Below the pieces are notes generated by a model that was given only the letters and a program-made list of their open reading frames with translations, was not told where the DNA came from and made no database searches. A DNA stretch of 64,000 nt. It comes from JAUIIK01 sp041390865 (GTDB taxonomy: Bacteria > Chloroflexota > Chloroflexia > Thermomicrobiales > CFX8). A program made the position numbers and the translations under genes. The stretch lies in assembly GCA_041390865.1 (NCBI GenBank), contig JAWKPC010000001.1, forward strand, positions 434,001 through 498,000, given 5' to 3'. Positions 26,881 to 35,441 of the stretch are shown piece by piece (the stretch's first letter is position 1; the number at the start of each line of letters is the position of its first letter).

Positions 26881-27882
26881 ATGCTTCGCTACGCCGCGAT
26901 TGCCGGTTCCGGCATGTACGTGCCGGAACAGGTCGTAACCAACGACGATCTCAGCAAGATCGTCGACACCAATGACGAGTGGATACGCAGTCGCACCGGC
27001 ATAGCTGAGCGACGCATTGCCGATTCAACCGAAACCTCGGTCTCGATGGCGGTAGCCGCGGCGAAGATAGCCTGCGAACGGGCCGGCACGAACCCCGCCG
27101 ATCTCGATCTCGTCATCATTGCGACCTATACACCCGATCAATACATGCCCTCGGTCGCGAGCCTCGTGCAGAACGAGCTTGGCGCCCGTCACGCAGGCGC
27201 GTTCGACCTGAACGCCGCCTGTTCCGGGTTCGTATACGCGCTGTCCGTCGGAACCCAGTTTGTCCGAACCGGCGCGGCCCAGAAGGTGCTCGTCGTCGGG
27301 ACCGACTATGTCAGCCGCTTTCTGGATTTCAACGACCGGCGCACCTGTGTCCTCTTTGGTGACGGAGCCGGCGCCGTCGTCCTTGAAGCGAGTGATGAGC
27401 CGGCGGGCCTGCTGTCGGTCGAGCTCGGCTCGGACGGCAGTCTGGGCCGGCACCTGACGCTCGGCAGCCCTCATCGCTACGTCGGGCTGAACGGTGCGCG
27501 AACGGTCGACCGGGCTTTCATGCAGATGAATGGCCAGGAAGTCTACCGGTTCGCCGTGCGGGTCATGGGAGAAGCGGCTGCGTCGGCTGTTCATCAAGCC
27601 GGCCTCACCTACGACGACATCGACCTCTTCATCCCGCACCAGGCCAACCGCCGGATCATCGACGCGGCCGCGAAGCGGCTGGAGCTTCCGCCGGAAAAGG
27701 TCTGGATCAACGTCGATCGGTACGGCAATACGTCGAACGCGTCGGTGCCGATCTGTCTCGTCGAGGCTGAAGAAGCGGGCGTGCTCCAGCAAGGCATGAA
27801 CGTCGCGCTGGTCGGTTTCGGTGGTGGATTGACCTGGGCCGCCGGCGTCGTTCGCTGGACCCGGGAGTGCCTGCATGGCTGA
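26881..27882 (+). CDS. fabH: 3-oxoacyl-ACP synthase III (FabH)
   Basis: A 333-residue KAS III that starts fatty-acid synthesis by condensing acyl-CoA with malonyl-ACP. The catalytic triad is visible: Cys114 in NAACSGFVYA, His in IPHQANRRI, and Asn in YGNTSNASV. VKTDEW-like VDTNDEWIRSRTGI is the N-terminal hallmark. An ATG at 26881 follows GAGGGGGAGG; a TTG 15 bases earlier lies inside that ribosome site. It overlaps fabD by eight bases, indicating coupled translation. Confidence 0.95.
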   Translation: MLRYAAIAGSGMYVPEQVVTNDDLSKIVDTNDEWIRSRTGIAERRIADSTETSVSMAVAAAKIACERAGTNPADLDLVIIATYTPDQYMPSVASLVQNELGARHAGAFDLNAACSGFVYALSVGTQFVRTGAAQKVLVVGTDYVSRFLDFNDRRTCVLFGDGAGAVVLEASDEPAGLLSVELGSDGSLGRHLTLGSPHRYVGLNGARTVDRAFMQMNGQEVYRFAVRVMGEAAASAVHQAGLTYDDIDLFIPHQANRRIIDAAAKRLELPPEKVWINVDRYGNTSNASVPICLVEAEEAGVLQQGMNVALVGFGGGLTWAAGVVRWTRECLHG

Positions 27883-28789
27883 TGCCGTCGCCTGGCTGTT
27901 CCCCGGACAGGGCTCTCAGTCCGTTGGAATGGGTCAGGCTCTCGCCGCTTCCCGCGAAGAGGCGGCCGAAGCATTCTCGCTCGCTGACCGGACCCTCGGA
28001 ATCTCCGTCTCGCAACTCTGCTGGGAAGGCCCGGCGGAGGAGCTGACCAGAACGGCTAATCAGCAACCCGCCCTGGTAACGACCTCCATTGCGATGCAGC
28101 GGGTGCTGTCGGCCGATGGCCGTCTCGGGAGGCCCGATTTCGTCGCCGGCCACTCGCTCGGAGAGTATTCGGCACTTGTTGCGGCGGGGGCGATTGATCT
28201 TGCCGACGCCTTGCGCCTGGTGCGGCGGCGCGGCGAGCTGATGGAACAGCATGGGCTCGGCGGGATGGTCGCGATCATTGGTCTCGACGACGAATCTGCC
28301 CAGCTGCTCGCAAACGAGACAGGGACCGAGGTCGCCAATTTCAACTCGCCCGGCCAGGTGACGCTGTCCGGAACCGACGATGCGCTCGCGGTTGCCGAAA
28401 TGGCGGCGTCGACCCGGGGGGCGAGACGCGTTGTCCGGCTGCCGGTTAACGGCGCGTTCCATTCGTCGCTGATGCAGCCGGTCGCCGAAGAGCTTGCCCC
28501 GATGATCGGGGAAACCAGAATCGAAACGCCGATTGCACCGCTGGTGACGAACGTCGATGCGACGGCGATCAACCATCCGGACGACATTCGCCGCGAACTC
28601 GTCGACCAGATTGCGAGGTCGGTGCAATGGGTTCGCGTAGTCGAGCATATGGTCAGCGAAGGCGTCAGCCAGGCATTTGAGATTGGACCGGGCAATGTTC
28701 TGGCCGGGCTGGCTCGGCGGATCGATCGCTCGCTGACAGTCAAGACAGCCGACCAGTTGCTAGCGGAAACGGAGCCAATCAGTGGCTGA
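27875..28789 (+). CDS. fabD: Malonyl-CoA:ACP transacylase
   Basis: A 304-residue acyltransferase that loads malonyl groups onto acyl carrier protein. GQGSQSVGMG is the N-terminal signature. The nucleophile Ser94 lies in GHSLGEYSAL. QQPALV, VNGAFHSSLM (catalytic His) and IGPGNVLAGL near the C-terminus are diagnostic. Eight-base overlaps with fabH before and fabG after. Confidence 0.95.
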   Translation: MADAVAWLFPGQGSQSVGMGQALAASREEAAEAFSLADRTLGISVSQLCWEGPAEELTRTANQQPALVTTSIAMQRVLSADGRLGRPDFVAGHSLGEYSALVAAGAIDLADALRLVRRRGELMEQHGLGGMVAIIGLDDESAQLLANETGTEVANFNSPGQVTLSGTDDALAVAEMAASTRGARRVVRLPVNGAFHSSLMQPVAEELAPMIGETRIETPIAPLVTNVDATAINHPDDIRRELVDQIARSVQWVRVVEHMVSEGVSQAFEIGPGNVLAGLARRIDRSLTVKTADQLLAETEPISG

Positions 28790-29531
28790 AGAAAGACGAG
28801 TCGCGATCGTGACCGGCGCCGTGCGAGGCATCGGCAAGGCGGTTGCGCAACAGCTCGCCAGCGATGGCTTCACCGTCGTCGTGAACTATCGCGGCGACCA
28901 TTCATCTGCCGATGAGGTGGTTCAGGAGATCGTCAATGCCGGCGGCGAAGCCGTCGCAATTAAAGCCGACGTCACCGACGCCGACGAGGTGGCGGAGCTG
29001 GTCAAATCGACGATGGATCAGTTCGGCCGGATCGATGTCCTGGTCAACAACGCGGGCATCACCCGCGACACGCTGATGCTGCGGATGAAAGAAGAAGATT
29101 GGGACGCTGTTCTGACGACCAACCTCAAAGGCGCGTTCCTCTGCTCAAAAGCGGTCCTGCGACCGATGATGCGGCAGCGTTCCGGATCGATCGTCAACCT
29201 TACGTCGGTCGTGGGTCTCGTTGGAAACGTCGGCCAAGCCAACTATGCGGCGGCCAAGGCCGGTCTGATCGGTCTGACGAAGTCGATGGCCAAGGAAGTC
29301 GGGGCGCGGGGTATTACGGTCAATGCCGTGGCTCCAGGCTTCATCAACACCCGATTGACCGATGTCCTGTCCGACGATGTCCGCGAGTGGGCGACGGAAT
29401 TGATCCCGCTCGACCGGTTCGGCGAGCCCGAGGACGTCGCCGGAGCCGTATCCTTCCTGGTGTCCCCAGCAGCCGGTTACATCACCGGCAACGTCCTGTC
29501 GGTCGACGGCGGGATGTTCATGGCCACCTGA
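28782..29531 (+). CDS. fabG: 3-oxoacyl-ACP reductase
   Basis: A 249-residue classical SDR that reduces 3-oxoacyl-ACP with NADPH. The motifs are intact: TGAVRGIGKAV, NNAGITRDTLMLRM, the catalytic Ser in NLTSVVG and Tyr-x-x-x-Lys in NYAAAKAG, then NAVAPGFI. GTG start inside fabD. Its intact catalytic residues contrast with the divergent SDR at 10.6 kb. Part of fabHDG-accC-nusB-acpP. Confidence 0.95.
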   Translation: MAEERRVAIVTGAVRGIGKAVAQQLASDGFTVVVNYRGDHSSADEVVQEIVNAGGEAVAIKADVTDADEVAELVKSTMDQFGRIDVLVNNAGITRDTLMLRMKEEDWDAVLTTNLKGAFLCSKAVLRPMMRQRSGSIVNLTSVVGLVGNVGQANYAAAKAGLIGLTKSMAKEVGARGITVNAVAPGFINTRLTDVLSDDVREWATELIPLDRFGEPEDVAGAVSFLVSPAAGYITGNVLSVDGGMFMAT

Positions 29532-29550
29532 GCGGAGCGCACCCGGGATC

Positions 29551-30963
29551 GTGTTCAAGAAGATTCTGATCGCAAACCGGGGCGAGATCGCGCTTCGCAT
29601 ACTGCGCGCCTGCCACGATCTTGGCATCCAGGGGGTCGTCGCCTACAGCGAGGCCGACCGCGAGTCTTTACCGGTCCAGCTGGCGGACGAGGCTGTCTGT
29701 ATCGGCCCTGGCCCGGCATCTCGTTCGTACAACCATATTCCGGCGATTCTGAGCGCGGCACTCGCGACGGGCTGCGACGCGATCCATCCCGGCTATGGAT
29801 TCCTGGCCGAAAATGCCACCCTGGCCGAGGTCTGCCGGGAGGTCAATGTAACGTTCATCGGGCCGGAGCCCGAGACGATTCGCCAGATGGGCGACAAGGC
29901 GACTGCCCGCTCCGTTGCTCAGTCGAGCGGCGTACCTGTCTTGCCCGGCTCGGACGACCTTCAAGCGTCGAATTTCAACCTGCGGGACCTGACCCGGCAG
30001 GTAGGCTTTCCGATGATGCTGAAGGCTGCTGCCGGTGGTGGTGGACGGGGGATGCGCATCGCCCGGGACGAGCGCGAGTTGATGCGTCTGATGCCGCTCG
30101 CCCAGGCCGAAGCCCAGGCCGCCTTCTCCGATGGCTCGATCTACGTCGAGCGCTTTCTGGAGCGCCCTCGCCATATCGAGGTCCAGATCCTCGGCGACAG
30201 GCACGGAAACGTTCGTTCTCTTGGAGAGCGAGATTGTTCCGTTCAGCGCCGGCACCAGAAACTCGTCGAGGAAGCGCCGGCGCCCGGCATATCACGCCGC
30301 CTGCGGGACTCGCTGGCGAAGGACGCCGTCAAACTTGCTAGAGAGATCGAGTACGTTGGGGCGGGAACTTTCGAATTTCTTGTCGACGAGGATGATAAGC
30401 ATTACTTCATCGAGGCGAACACGCGGATTCAAGTCGAGCATCCGGTGACCGAGCTGGTAACCGACCTGGACCTCGTGACCTGGCAGATCCGGATCGCGGC
30501 TGGTGCAGCGATCGATTTCGATCAGAAGAATGTTTCGATCCGCGGGCATGCCATTGAATGTCGGGTCAACGCGGAGAACCCGCAGGAAGATTTCAGGCCG
30601 GTGGCCGGTCTCGTGGACGGTTATCTCGCGCCCGGCGGGCCAGGTATCCGGGTCGATTCCCATCTCTATCCGGGATACCAGATCCCGACGAATTACGATT
30701 CATTGCTGGCGAAGGTTATCGCCTGGGGACCGACGAGGGATATCGCGATCGCGCGGTTGGAGCGCTCGCTGGCCGAGATGCTGATTACCGGTGTCGATAC
30801 GACGATTCCGTTTCTCCAGCGCGTATTGCGCAGCAAGGATTTCCGGTCCGGTGAAGTCAGCACCAGGCTTGTCGGTGAGCTTCAGGATGGGTCACGGGGT
30901 TCTGTCGCCGGTCCGACCTCGACAGGACTGGCTCCGGCCAATGATGGAAGCGCAGCGGTATGA
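29551..30963 (+). CDS. accC: Acetyl-CoA carboxylase, biotin carboxylase subunit
   Basis: A 470-residue ATP-grasp enzyme that carboxylates biotin on the carrier protein. KILIANRGEIALRI is the N-terminal signature. The glycine-rich ATP loop is AAGGGGRGMRI. EANTRIQVEHPVTE is the metal/bicarbonate region, and RVNAEN(P) follows. The C-terminal tail has a low-complexity stretch (about 450-470). GTG start, 19 bases after fabG. No biotin carrier gene (accB) is adjacent, so it must lie elsewhere, or this serves another biotin-dependent carboxylase. A four-base overlap with nusB follows. Confidence 0.93.
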   Translation: MFKKILIANRGEIALRILRACHDLGIQGVVAYSEADRESLPVQLADEAVCIGPGPASRSYNHIPAILSAALATGCDAIHPGYGFLAENATLAEVCREVNVTFIGPEPETIRQMGDKATARSVAQSSGVPVLPGSDDLQASNFNLRDLTRQVGFPMMLKAAAGGGGRGMRIARDERELMRLMPLAQAEAQAAFSDGSIYVERFLERPRHIEVQILGDRHGNVRSLGERDCSVQRRHQKLVEEAPAPGISRRLRDSLAKDAVKLAREIEYVGAGTFEFLVDEDDKHYFIEANTRIQVEHPVTELVTDLDLVTWQIRIAAGAAIDFDQKNVSIRGHAIECRVNAENPQEDFRPVAGLVDGYLAPGGPGIRVDSHLYPGYQIPTNYDSLLAKVIAWGPTRDIAIARLERSLAEMLITGVDTTIPFLQRVLRSKDFRSGEVSTRLVGELQDGSRGSVAGPTSTGLAPANDGSAAV

Positions 30964-31424
30964 ACGAAGAGGAACGGCGAGAAGAGTCGAATCCGGCGCT
31001 CCCTGCTCGCCGGCTGGCTCGTGAACTGGCGATGAAGGTATTTTTCGAGGCTGACCTCACCGAGCGGGACCCTCTCGATCTCTTCGAGCGTTACCGCGAG
31101 GATGGTTCGCTTCAGAGCGTCGACGGGCGCTACGCGGAGCGGCTCGTCACCGCGATCGCCGGATCTCTCGAGGCCATTGACGCGCGCCTGTCGGCGGCGG
31201 CGCCGGCGTTCCCGATCGATCAGATCGCGACGGTCGACCGCAACGTGCTGCGCGTCGCGATTTGCGAGCTCGGGTCGGAATTCACCGTTCCGCCGAAGGT
31301 CGTCATCAACGAGGCGATCGAGATCGCGAAAGATTTCGGCGGGGATGCGTCGGGGCGCTTCGTCAACGGCGTTCTCGGAGGCGTCATCGACGCCGGCGAT
31401 GCTGGAACGTCAGAGCCAGCGTAG
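30960..31424 (+). CDS. nusB: Transcription antitermination factor NusB
   Basis: A 154-residue all-helical NusB that binds boxA RNA with NusE in rRNA antitermination. Family signatures: ARRLARELAMKVFFEADL near the N-terminus, RNVLRVAICEL, and VVINEAIEIAKDFGGDASGRFVNGVL at the C-terminus (read in two parts). ATG overlaps the accC stop (ATGA). It is followed by a longer intergenic with a promoter-like sequence, so acpP may be separately expressed. Confidence 0.93.
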   Translation: MNEEERREESNPALPARRLARELAMKVFFEADLTERDPLDLFERYREDGSLQSVDGRYAERLVTAIAGSLEAIDARLSAAAPAFPIDQIATVDRNVLRVAICELGSEFTVPPKVVINEAIEIAKDFGGDASGRFVNGVLGGVIDAGDAGTSEPA

Positions 31425-31454
31425 TTGTTCGAGTTATCCTTCGTCGTTTATGAT
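31425..31454 (+). promoter_or_regulatory. Possible promoter for acpP
   Basis: TTGTTC and TATGAT lie 18 bases apart, beginning directly after the nusB stop. They would give an approximately 155-base leader before the acpP start. Candidate only. Confidence 0.35.
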
Positions 31455-31520
31455 TCGTCGGCTGCCGCGCCAGAATGCGGTGATTGAGAAATCCGGTCTA
31501 TGATCCGGCGTCAAGGTCGT

Positions 31521-31577
31521 CTGGATTGCAGTTCCGGCCCGTGCGTATGCACGGAATGCACTGTCACAATCGTCCAG
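31521..31577 (+). promoter_or_regulatory. Long imperfect hairpin in the acpP leader
   Basis: An outer stem (CTGG/CCAG plus ATTG/CAAT), a CAG/CTG inner pair and a perfect apical stem (CCGTGC-GTAT-GCACGG, 31539-31554) nest in one 57-base fold. It ends 38 bases before the acpP GTG and just upstream of its ribosome site. It may control stability or translation of acpP mRNA; no known RNA family was recognised. Confidence 0.4.
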
Positions 31578-31615
31578 TAAGGGGCGGGATACGTTTCGAG
31601 GGGGAGGACACTATC

Positions 31616-31852
31616 GTGTCAGCGGTTTATGAGCGATTGCAGAGCATCGTTGCCGAGCAGCTCGGTGTTGAACCGGACCAGGTAACGAGGCAGGCGGAGT
31701 TCATCCAGGATCTGAATGCCGACTCGCTTGATATGGTTGAGTTGGTCATGTCGCTTGAGGAGGAATTCAACATCGAGATTTCGGATGAAGAGGTAGAAAA
31801 CATCCGAACTGTCGGTGACGCCGTTGATTACATTGAGGAGAACAGCGCCTGA
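31616..31852 (+). CDS. acpP: Acyl carrier protein
   Basis: A 78-residue acyl carrier protein, the shuttle for fatty-acid intermediates. Ser37 in ADSLDMVELVM carries the phosphopantetheine arm. The helix 3/4 region EEFNIEISDEEVENIRTVGDAVDYI is typical (shown across two motifs). The frame is open far upstream, but GTG at 31616 after GGGGGAGGA gives the standard length. A strongly acidic protein, as expected. Confidence 0.95.
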   Translation: MSAVYERLQSIVAEQLGVEPDQVTRQAEFIQDLNADSLDMVELVMSLEEEFNIEISDEEVENIRTVGDAVDYIEENSA

Positions 31853-32188
31853 GACTGACGATCAGGTGAGCTGTCGCCCGAGGATGACGATTGGTCCTTC
31901 AGTGCTGTCCGGATCGACCGTCGCGGAGGGGTAGCAAATAGTCCGCGGCCGGCGTTTCGTCTGGTTCCGGTTCGCGGATGTGATCGCTTCGCGGGCATCC
32001 CGGCGATTCCGGGACGCCTGCGTCGGGAAAGCTACCCCGATTTGCAGGTCAACGTATGACATCTTCGATCAGGTCCGTACACTTGGCGATGCCGTCAGCC
32101 TGATCGAGTGAGACACGAAATCGTAGACAGGTTGCTAGAGGCGCAATCGCTGTTTCCTCTGGCGTCTGTCCGGAAGAACGAATCCCAC
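31853..32188 (+). other. Intergenic region with a possible ACP-like remnant
   Basis: The 336 bases between acpP and tatC hold no complete gene. An open frame from GTG 31980 to TGA 32111 ends in YDIFDQVRTLGDAVSLIE (32055-32108), which resembles helix 4 of an acyl carrier protein (compare IRTVGDAVDYIE in acpP). The upstream part of that frame does not match and lacks the DSL serine site. It may be the 3' end of a decayed second ACP gene. Other features: a GGGGTAGC/GCTACCCC inverted repeat and a TCCCGG/CCGGGA hairpin. Confidence 0.3.
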
Positions 32189-32995
32189 ATGGCGAGTATT
32201 ACCGATCGTCTCCCGCTTCCATGGAAGAGTTCCGGTGACGGTCCACCTCCAGATCAGGATCTTCCCCCCGGGGAGGATGGGAACGAAGACCCCGAGTTTT
32301 TCCTCGAGATGACGTTGGCGGAGCACCTCGAGGAGCTCCGGATACGTATCATCTACTCGACGTTGACGATCCTGGCGGCGCTCGTTGCCGCGTTCTTCAT
32401 CGTCGACTGGGTCTTCAAGGAAGTCGCGATCCAGGCCAACATCTCGAACGAGGAGATCCCGACGCTCTCGCCGACGGAAGGCTTCGTCACCTGGTTCAAG
32501 GTGCTGCTTTACATCGCAATCGCGCTTTCCATGCCGATGCTCGTCTTTCAGATTCTGCGCTACATCGCGCCCGGTTTGACCAAACGGGAGAAGCGAGCAG
32601 TCTATCTCTCCTTGCCGGTCGTTTCGCTACTCTTCATATCCGGAATGGCGTTTGCGTTTTTCGTCGCTATCCCGCGCGCGCTGGAGTTCCTGTCGAACTT
32701 CAAGTCGGACCTGTTCCTCTGGAGCCCGAGAGCGTCTGAACTTGTCACGTTCTACCTGAGGCTCATGCTCGGGATTGGTATCGCGTTCGAATTGCCGGCG
32801 TTGATGTTCGTGCTCGGGAAGCTCGGGATCGTCAATCACCAGCAGCTGGGCAGGGCGCGCAAGTTTGCCTTCATCCTCGTCCTCGTCGCGGCCGCGATCA
32901 TCACGCCGACGCCGGACCCGGTGAATATGATGATCATCGCTGTTCCGATCTACATTCTCTACGAGCTGGGAATCATCTTCGTCCGCTTCACCTAG
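32189..32995 (+). CDS. tatC: Twin-arginine translocase subunit TatC
   Basis: A 268-residue polytopic membrane protein of the Tat export system, which receives folded proteins with RR signal peptides. The conserved cytoplasmic N-terminal MTLAEHLEELRIRI precedes about six hydrophobic helices. The periplasmic/loop signature SPTEGF and the conserved ATPDP-like TPTPDPVNM near the C-terminus are present. The long Pro/Gly-rich N-terminus (about 1-40) is unusual; ATG 32189 is the best start although the frame extends further up. No tatA/B gene is adjacent. The stop codon lies within a repeat (32992-33014). Confidence 0.93.
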   Translation: MASITDRLPLPWKSSGDGPPPDQDLPPGEDGNEDPEFFLEMTLAEHLEELRIRIIYSTLTILAALVAAFFIVDWVFKEVAIQANISNEEIPTLSPTEGFVTWFKVLLYIAIALSMPMLVFQILRYIAPGLTKREKRAVYLSLPVVSLLFISGMAFAFFVAIPRALEFLSNFKSDLFLWSPRASELVTFYLRLMLGIGIAFELPALMFVLGKLGIVNHQQLGRARKFAFILVLVAAAIITPTPDPVNMMIIAVPIYILYELGIIFVRFT

Positions 32996-33014
32996 TAGTG
33001 CGTGACATGTGATC
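32992..33014. repeat. Direct repeat, copy 1
   Basis: A 23-base sequence (CTAGTAGTGCGTGACATGTGATC) is repeated with three mismatches at 33229-33251. Copy 1 overlaps the tatC stop codon; copy 2 is the 3' arm of a hairpin. The two copies flank the 103-base inverted repeat. Confidence 0.6.
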
Positions 33015-33060
33015 TGATCGACTACTCTGTGCGTCCCGGACGACTCCACAGCAACCAACG

Positions 33061-33163
33061 TTGTCATTTCGAGCGGAGCGAGAAATCTCAGTCGCACACC
33101 AGTCACGCGCTACACTGAGATTTCTCCCACCCGCTATCGCGGGTACCCGGGTCGAAATGACAA
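33061..33163. repeat. 103-base inverted-repeat element
   Basis: The ends are perfect 12-base inverted repeats (TTGTCATTTCGA and TCGAAATGACAA). Inside, GAGAAATCTCAGT (33080-33092) pairs with ACTGAGATTTCTC (33114-33126), and an inner ACCCGC-TATC-GCGGGT hairpin occupies 33129-33144. No coding frame is supported. Short inverted repeats of this general look (GTCATTTCGAGCGGAGCGAG) occur dispersed in many bacterial genomes; I recall this but did not search. It is probably a non-autonomous or structural repeat (MITE/REP-like). Confidence 0.7.
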
Positions 33164-33205
33164 GTTTCTTGCTTATTGTGTCATGCGGGAAGCCTGATGC
33201 TATCG

Positions 33206-33255
33206 ACCCGATCAAGTGTCACAAATCACTAGTAATGCGTGACACATGATCGGGT
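33206..33255. repeat. 17-base-stem hairpin repeat
   Basis: ACCCGATCAAGTGTCAC (33206-33222) pairs with GTGACACATGATCGGGT (33239-33255) with a single mismatch and a 16-base loop. It shares its 3' arm with the direct repeat found at the tatC stop. Possible transcript-end structure for tatC or part of a repeat family. Confidence 0.6.
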
Positions 33256-33647
33256 AGGATGCCCTGCGCGTTCTTGGCGAGCCTATTTGCACCGATGATG
33301 TCGACTTGAGCAGAGCGCGAATTCTCAGACGGAATAGTATTCGATATTCGAGGCTACTGATTCTTCTGTCCAGCATCGTACGTGCGTATGATGGCAATGC
33401 ATCGCATTGCAGGTACAGGGTTCGGCAGGCACTCATGCCGACGTCGTATGACCTTCGCCAAATGCGGGGACGTGGTTCGTCCCCATCTGCGCACGGTTGG
33501 GCTCCCGATACCGGGTGGAGATGAACTCCACCCCCCTACGGAGTTCCAGAACAGAAGCCCTCCGGTGATCTCACGATAATTGAGAAGCGGTCCAGGGGTT
33601 CAGGAGTTCCCGCGGTTGCGTCCTCGGTGGCATTCATGTTGGGACGA
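33256..33647. other. Gene-free stretch after the repeat block
   Basis: About 390 bases without a supported gene. Short frames exist, but none shows a domain or a ribosome site. A GGGTGGAG-ATGAA-CTCCACCC hairpin lies at 33513-33533 without a T run. The base pattern looks non-coding. Together with 32996-33255 this forms the largest gene-free interval of the window. Confidence 0.55.
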
Positions 33648-35441
33648 CTATCCCGATGTTTTCGCGAGTGCAAGGTCGTCGGCTGAGCGGGGTTCGACAT
33701 CGATGGTGTATTCGTTGCGGTAGGTGACCATGCCGGGTCCACCACCGCGAATCTTCCGGACGTGGCGACGCTCGGTCACGTCGATCGGGACCCGGACGGA
33801 ATTGCGGGCGGAACTGTAGTAGGCGGCCAGTCCAGCGGCGGTTTCAATGTCCCGCTCACTTGCCGCCTGTCCCGGTGCCGGGCGGAGGATGACGTGCGCG
33901 CCGGGGATGTCCCGGGCGTGCAGCCAGAGATCGTCGGGGCCACCGATCTCGAAGGTGACGGTGTCGTTCTGGCGGCCGGTGCGGCCAATCCAGAGCAGAG
34001 CGCCGGATTCGAGATCGTAGCGCTTCGGGCGTTTGGCGCTCTTCGAAGGTTTCGATCCGGACGGGGCGGATGCGCCGCCGACTCCCTGGGTCGTTGCCGC
34101 GAACTCCTGCCATTCCTGGCGAATCGACTCGATCTCGTCGTAGCTCTCCGCCTGCTCCGCGCTGAGTCTCAGTTGCTCGACATAATCAATGCGTCGTTGG
34201 GTCTGGCTAAGCCGCTTCGGGATTTCCTCGGCCGCCGACTGGGCTTTGCGGTACTTCTCGAAGTAAGCCTGGGCGTTGTCATTCGCCGTCAGGTCGGGAT
34301 CAAGTTCAATGTGCAGGCCGTCGGGCGTGTCGATCCCGGTCATTCCCGGTTCGATCATCCAGAGATAAGCGTAGATCATCTCGCCCTTGATCCGCAGTGC
34401 ATCGGGGTCGGCCATTCGCTCGCGTTGCCGGTTGAGGTTGTCCTGGCGCCGCCTGAGCCGATCCCTGGCGGACTCGATCTCTTCGACGAGCCGCTCCCGT
34501 CTCGGCGCGTGGCGATCCGGTCCGGCCTCGCGCGGTGCGCCGTGGCTCAGCGCCTCGCTTGCCGCTTCGAGAACGGTATCCGGTGATCTCGTCTCGACAT
34601 CATCTCGATCCTCAAGGTGGAGTAGCGGGACGGCTGAAAACGTAGCCCCGTCGTCGTGGAGGTAGACGCGCGGCTGCCAGCGGCCGGATTCGAGTGGGGC
34701 GTAGAGATCCCGGACGTGCCGCAAGATTGCTTCGCATTGGGCGACGCTCAACTGAGGGGGCTTGACGTTCGTCGTCAGACCGGAACGATAAATCACCTCT
34801 GTCGCCAGCAATGGGCTGAGCCCGAGGAACACGCCGACAAGCCAGCGGTCGAGGCGGCGGGTATCCTCCTCCGCCATCTCGAGCAGCGTGCTGGGTCCGC
34901 ACCGCTCGGGGTCGAGCTTGTCTTGCGGGGGAGGCGGAGTGTACTGGTTCCCGGGCAGGATCGGTCGTACCCGGCTCATCGACGGTGTGACGCGCTTGAT
35001 CGAGTCGCGGATTCGCCCCTCTTCGTCGACCAGGATCAGGTTGGAATGGCGCCCCATGAGTTCAAGGACGAGGTCGTGGATCTCGATCTCAACGTCGGCG
35101 TCTTCGTCCTCTTCGATCTGCGCCTGAGCGATCGTGATCTTCAGGAGGCGGTCGAATCGTGGCTGGTCGACGGCGATGATTCTCGCGCCACGTGCGTACT
35201 TCCGGAGCAGCAACAGCAGCGGCGAGACAATCTCGGAATCAACCGGGGCGCGTGCCTGATCGAACGTCAGCCGGGCATCCTGGCTGTCGGCGCTCATCGT
35301 CAGCCATTTGCGCGAGCCCCGAGCATAGATTTCGAACGCTACGGTCAGATCGTCGACATGCTGTACCCGCTGGATGCGGCCGCGAACGACCGCATCGGCG
35401 AGTTCGTCGGCGATGGCCGCGATCGTCAGCGCATCAAACAT
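33648..35441 (-). CDS. NFACT-family protein (RqcH/FbpA-like, ribosome quality control)
   Basis: A 597-residue NFACT protein, the bacterial relative of Rqc2, which binds obstructed 50S subunits and recruits tRNA-Ala for tailing nascent chains. The N-terminal NFACT-N domain (FDALTIAAIADELADAV, then FEIYARGSRKWLTMSAD), the central coiled coil (about 310-440) and the NFACT-R domain with GGPDDLWLHARDIPGAHVI near the C-terminus are in order. The ATG at 35441 fits the family start better than upstream codons. Its start overlaps the SIS-domain gene end by eight bases. Older names such as fibronectin-binding protein refer to the same family. Confidence 0.9.
   Translation of the reverse strand: MFDALTIAAIADELADAVVRGRIQRVQHVDDLTVAFEIYARGSRKWLTMSADSQDARLTFDQARAPVDSEIVSPLLLLLRKYARGARIIAVDQPRFDRLLKITIAQAQIEEDEDADVEIEIHDLVLELMGRHSNLILVDEEGRIRDSIKRVTPSMSRVRPILPGNQYTPPPPQDKLDPERCGPSTLLEMAEEDTRRLDRWLVGVFLGLSPLLATEVIYRSGLTTNVKPPQLSVAQCEAILRHVRDLYAPLESGRWQPRVYLHDDGATFSAVPLLHLEDRDDVETRSPDTVLEAASEALSHGAPREAGPDRHAPRRERLVEEIESARDRLRRRQDNLNRQRERMADPDALRIKGEMIYAYLWMIEPGMTGIDTPDGLHIELDPDLTANDNAQAYFEKYRKAQSAAEEIPKRLSQTQRRIDYVEQLRLSAEQAESYDEIESIRQEWQEFAATTQGVGGASAPSGSKPSKSAKRPKRYDLESGALLWIGRTGRQNDTVTFEIGGPDDLWLHARDIPGAHVILRPAPGQAASERDIETAAGLAAYYSSARNSVRVPIDVTERRHVRKIRGGGPGMVTYRNEYTIDVEPRSADDLALAKTSG

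Noticed and set aside
31862..32062. Minus-strand 66-codon frame between acpP and tatC
   Set aside because: No ribosome site, no motif, overlaps hairpins and the possible ACP remnant on the plus strand.
33306..33579. Short plus-strand frames in the repeat-rich gap
   Set aside because: No domain, no ribosome site, and sequence character looks non-coding.
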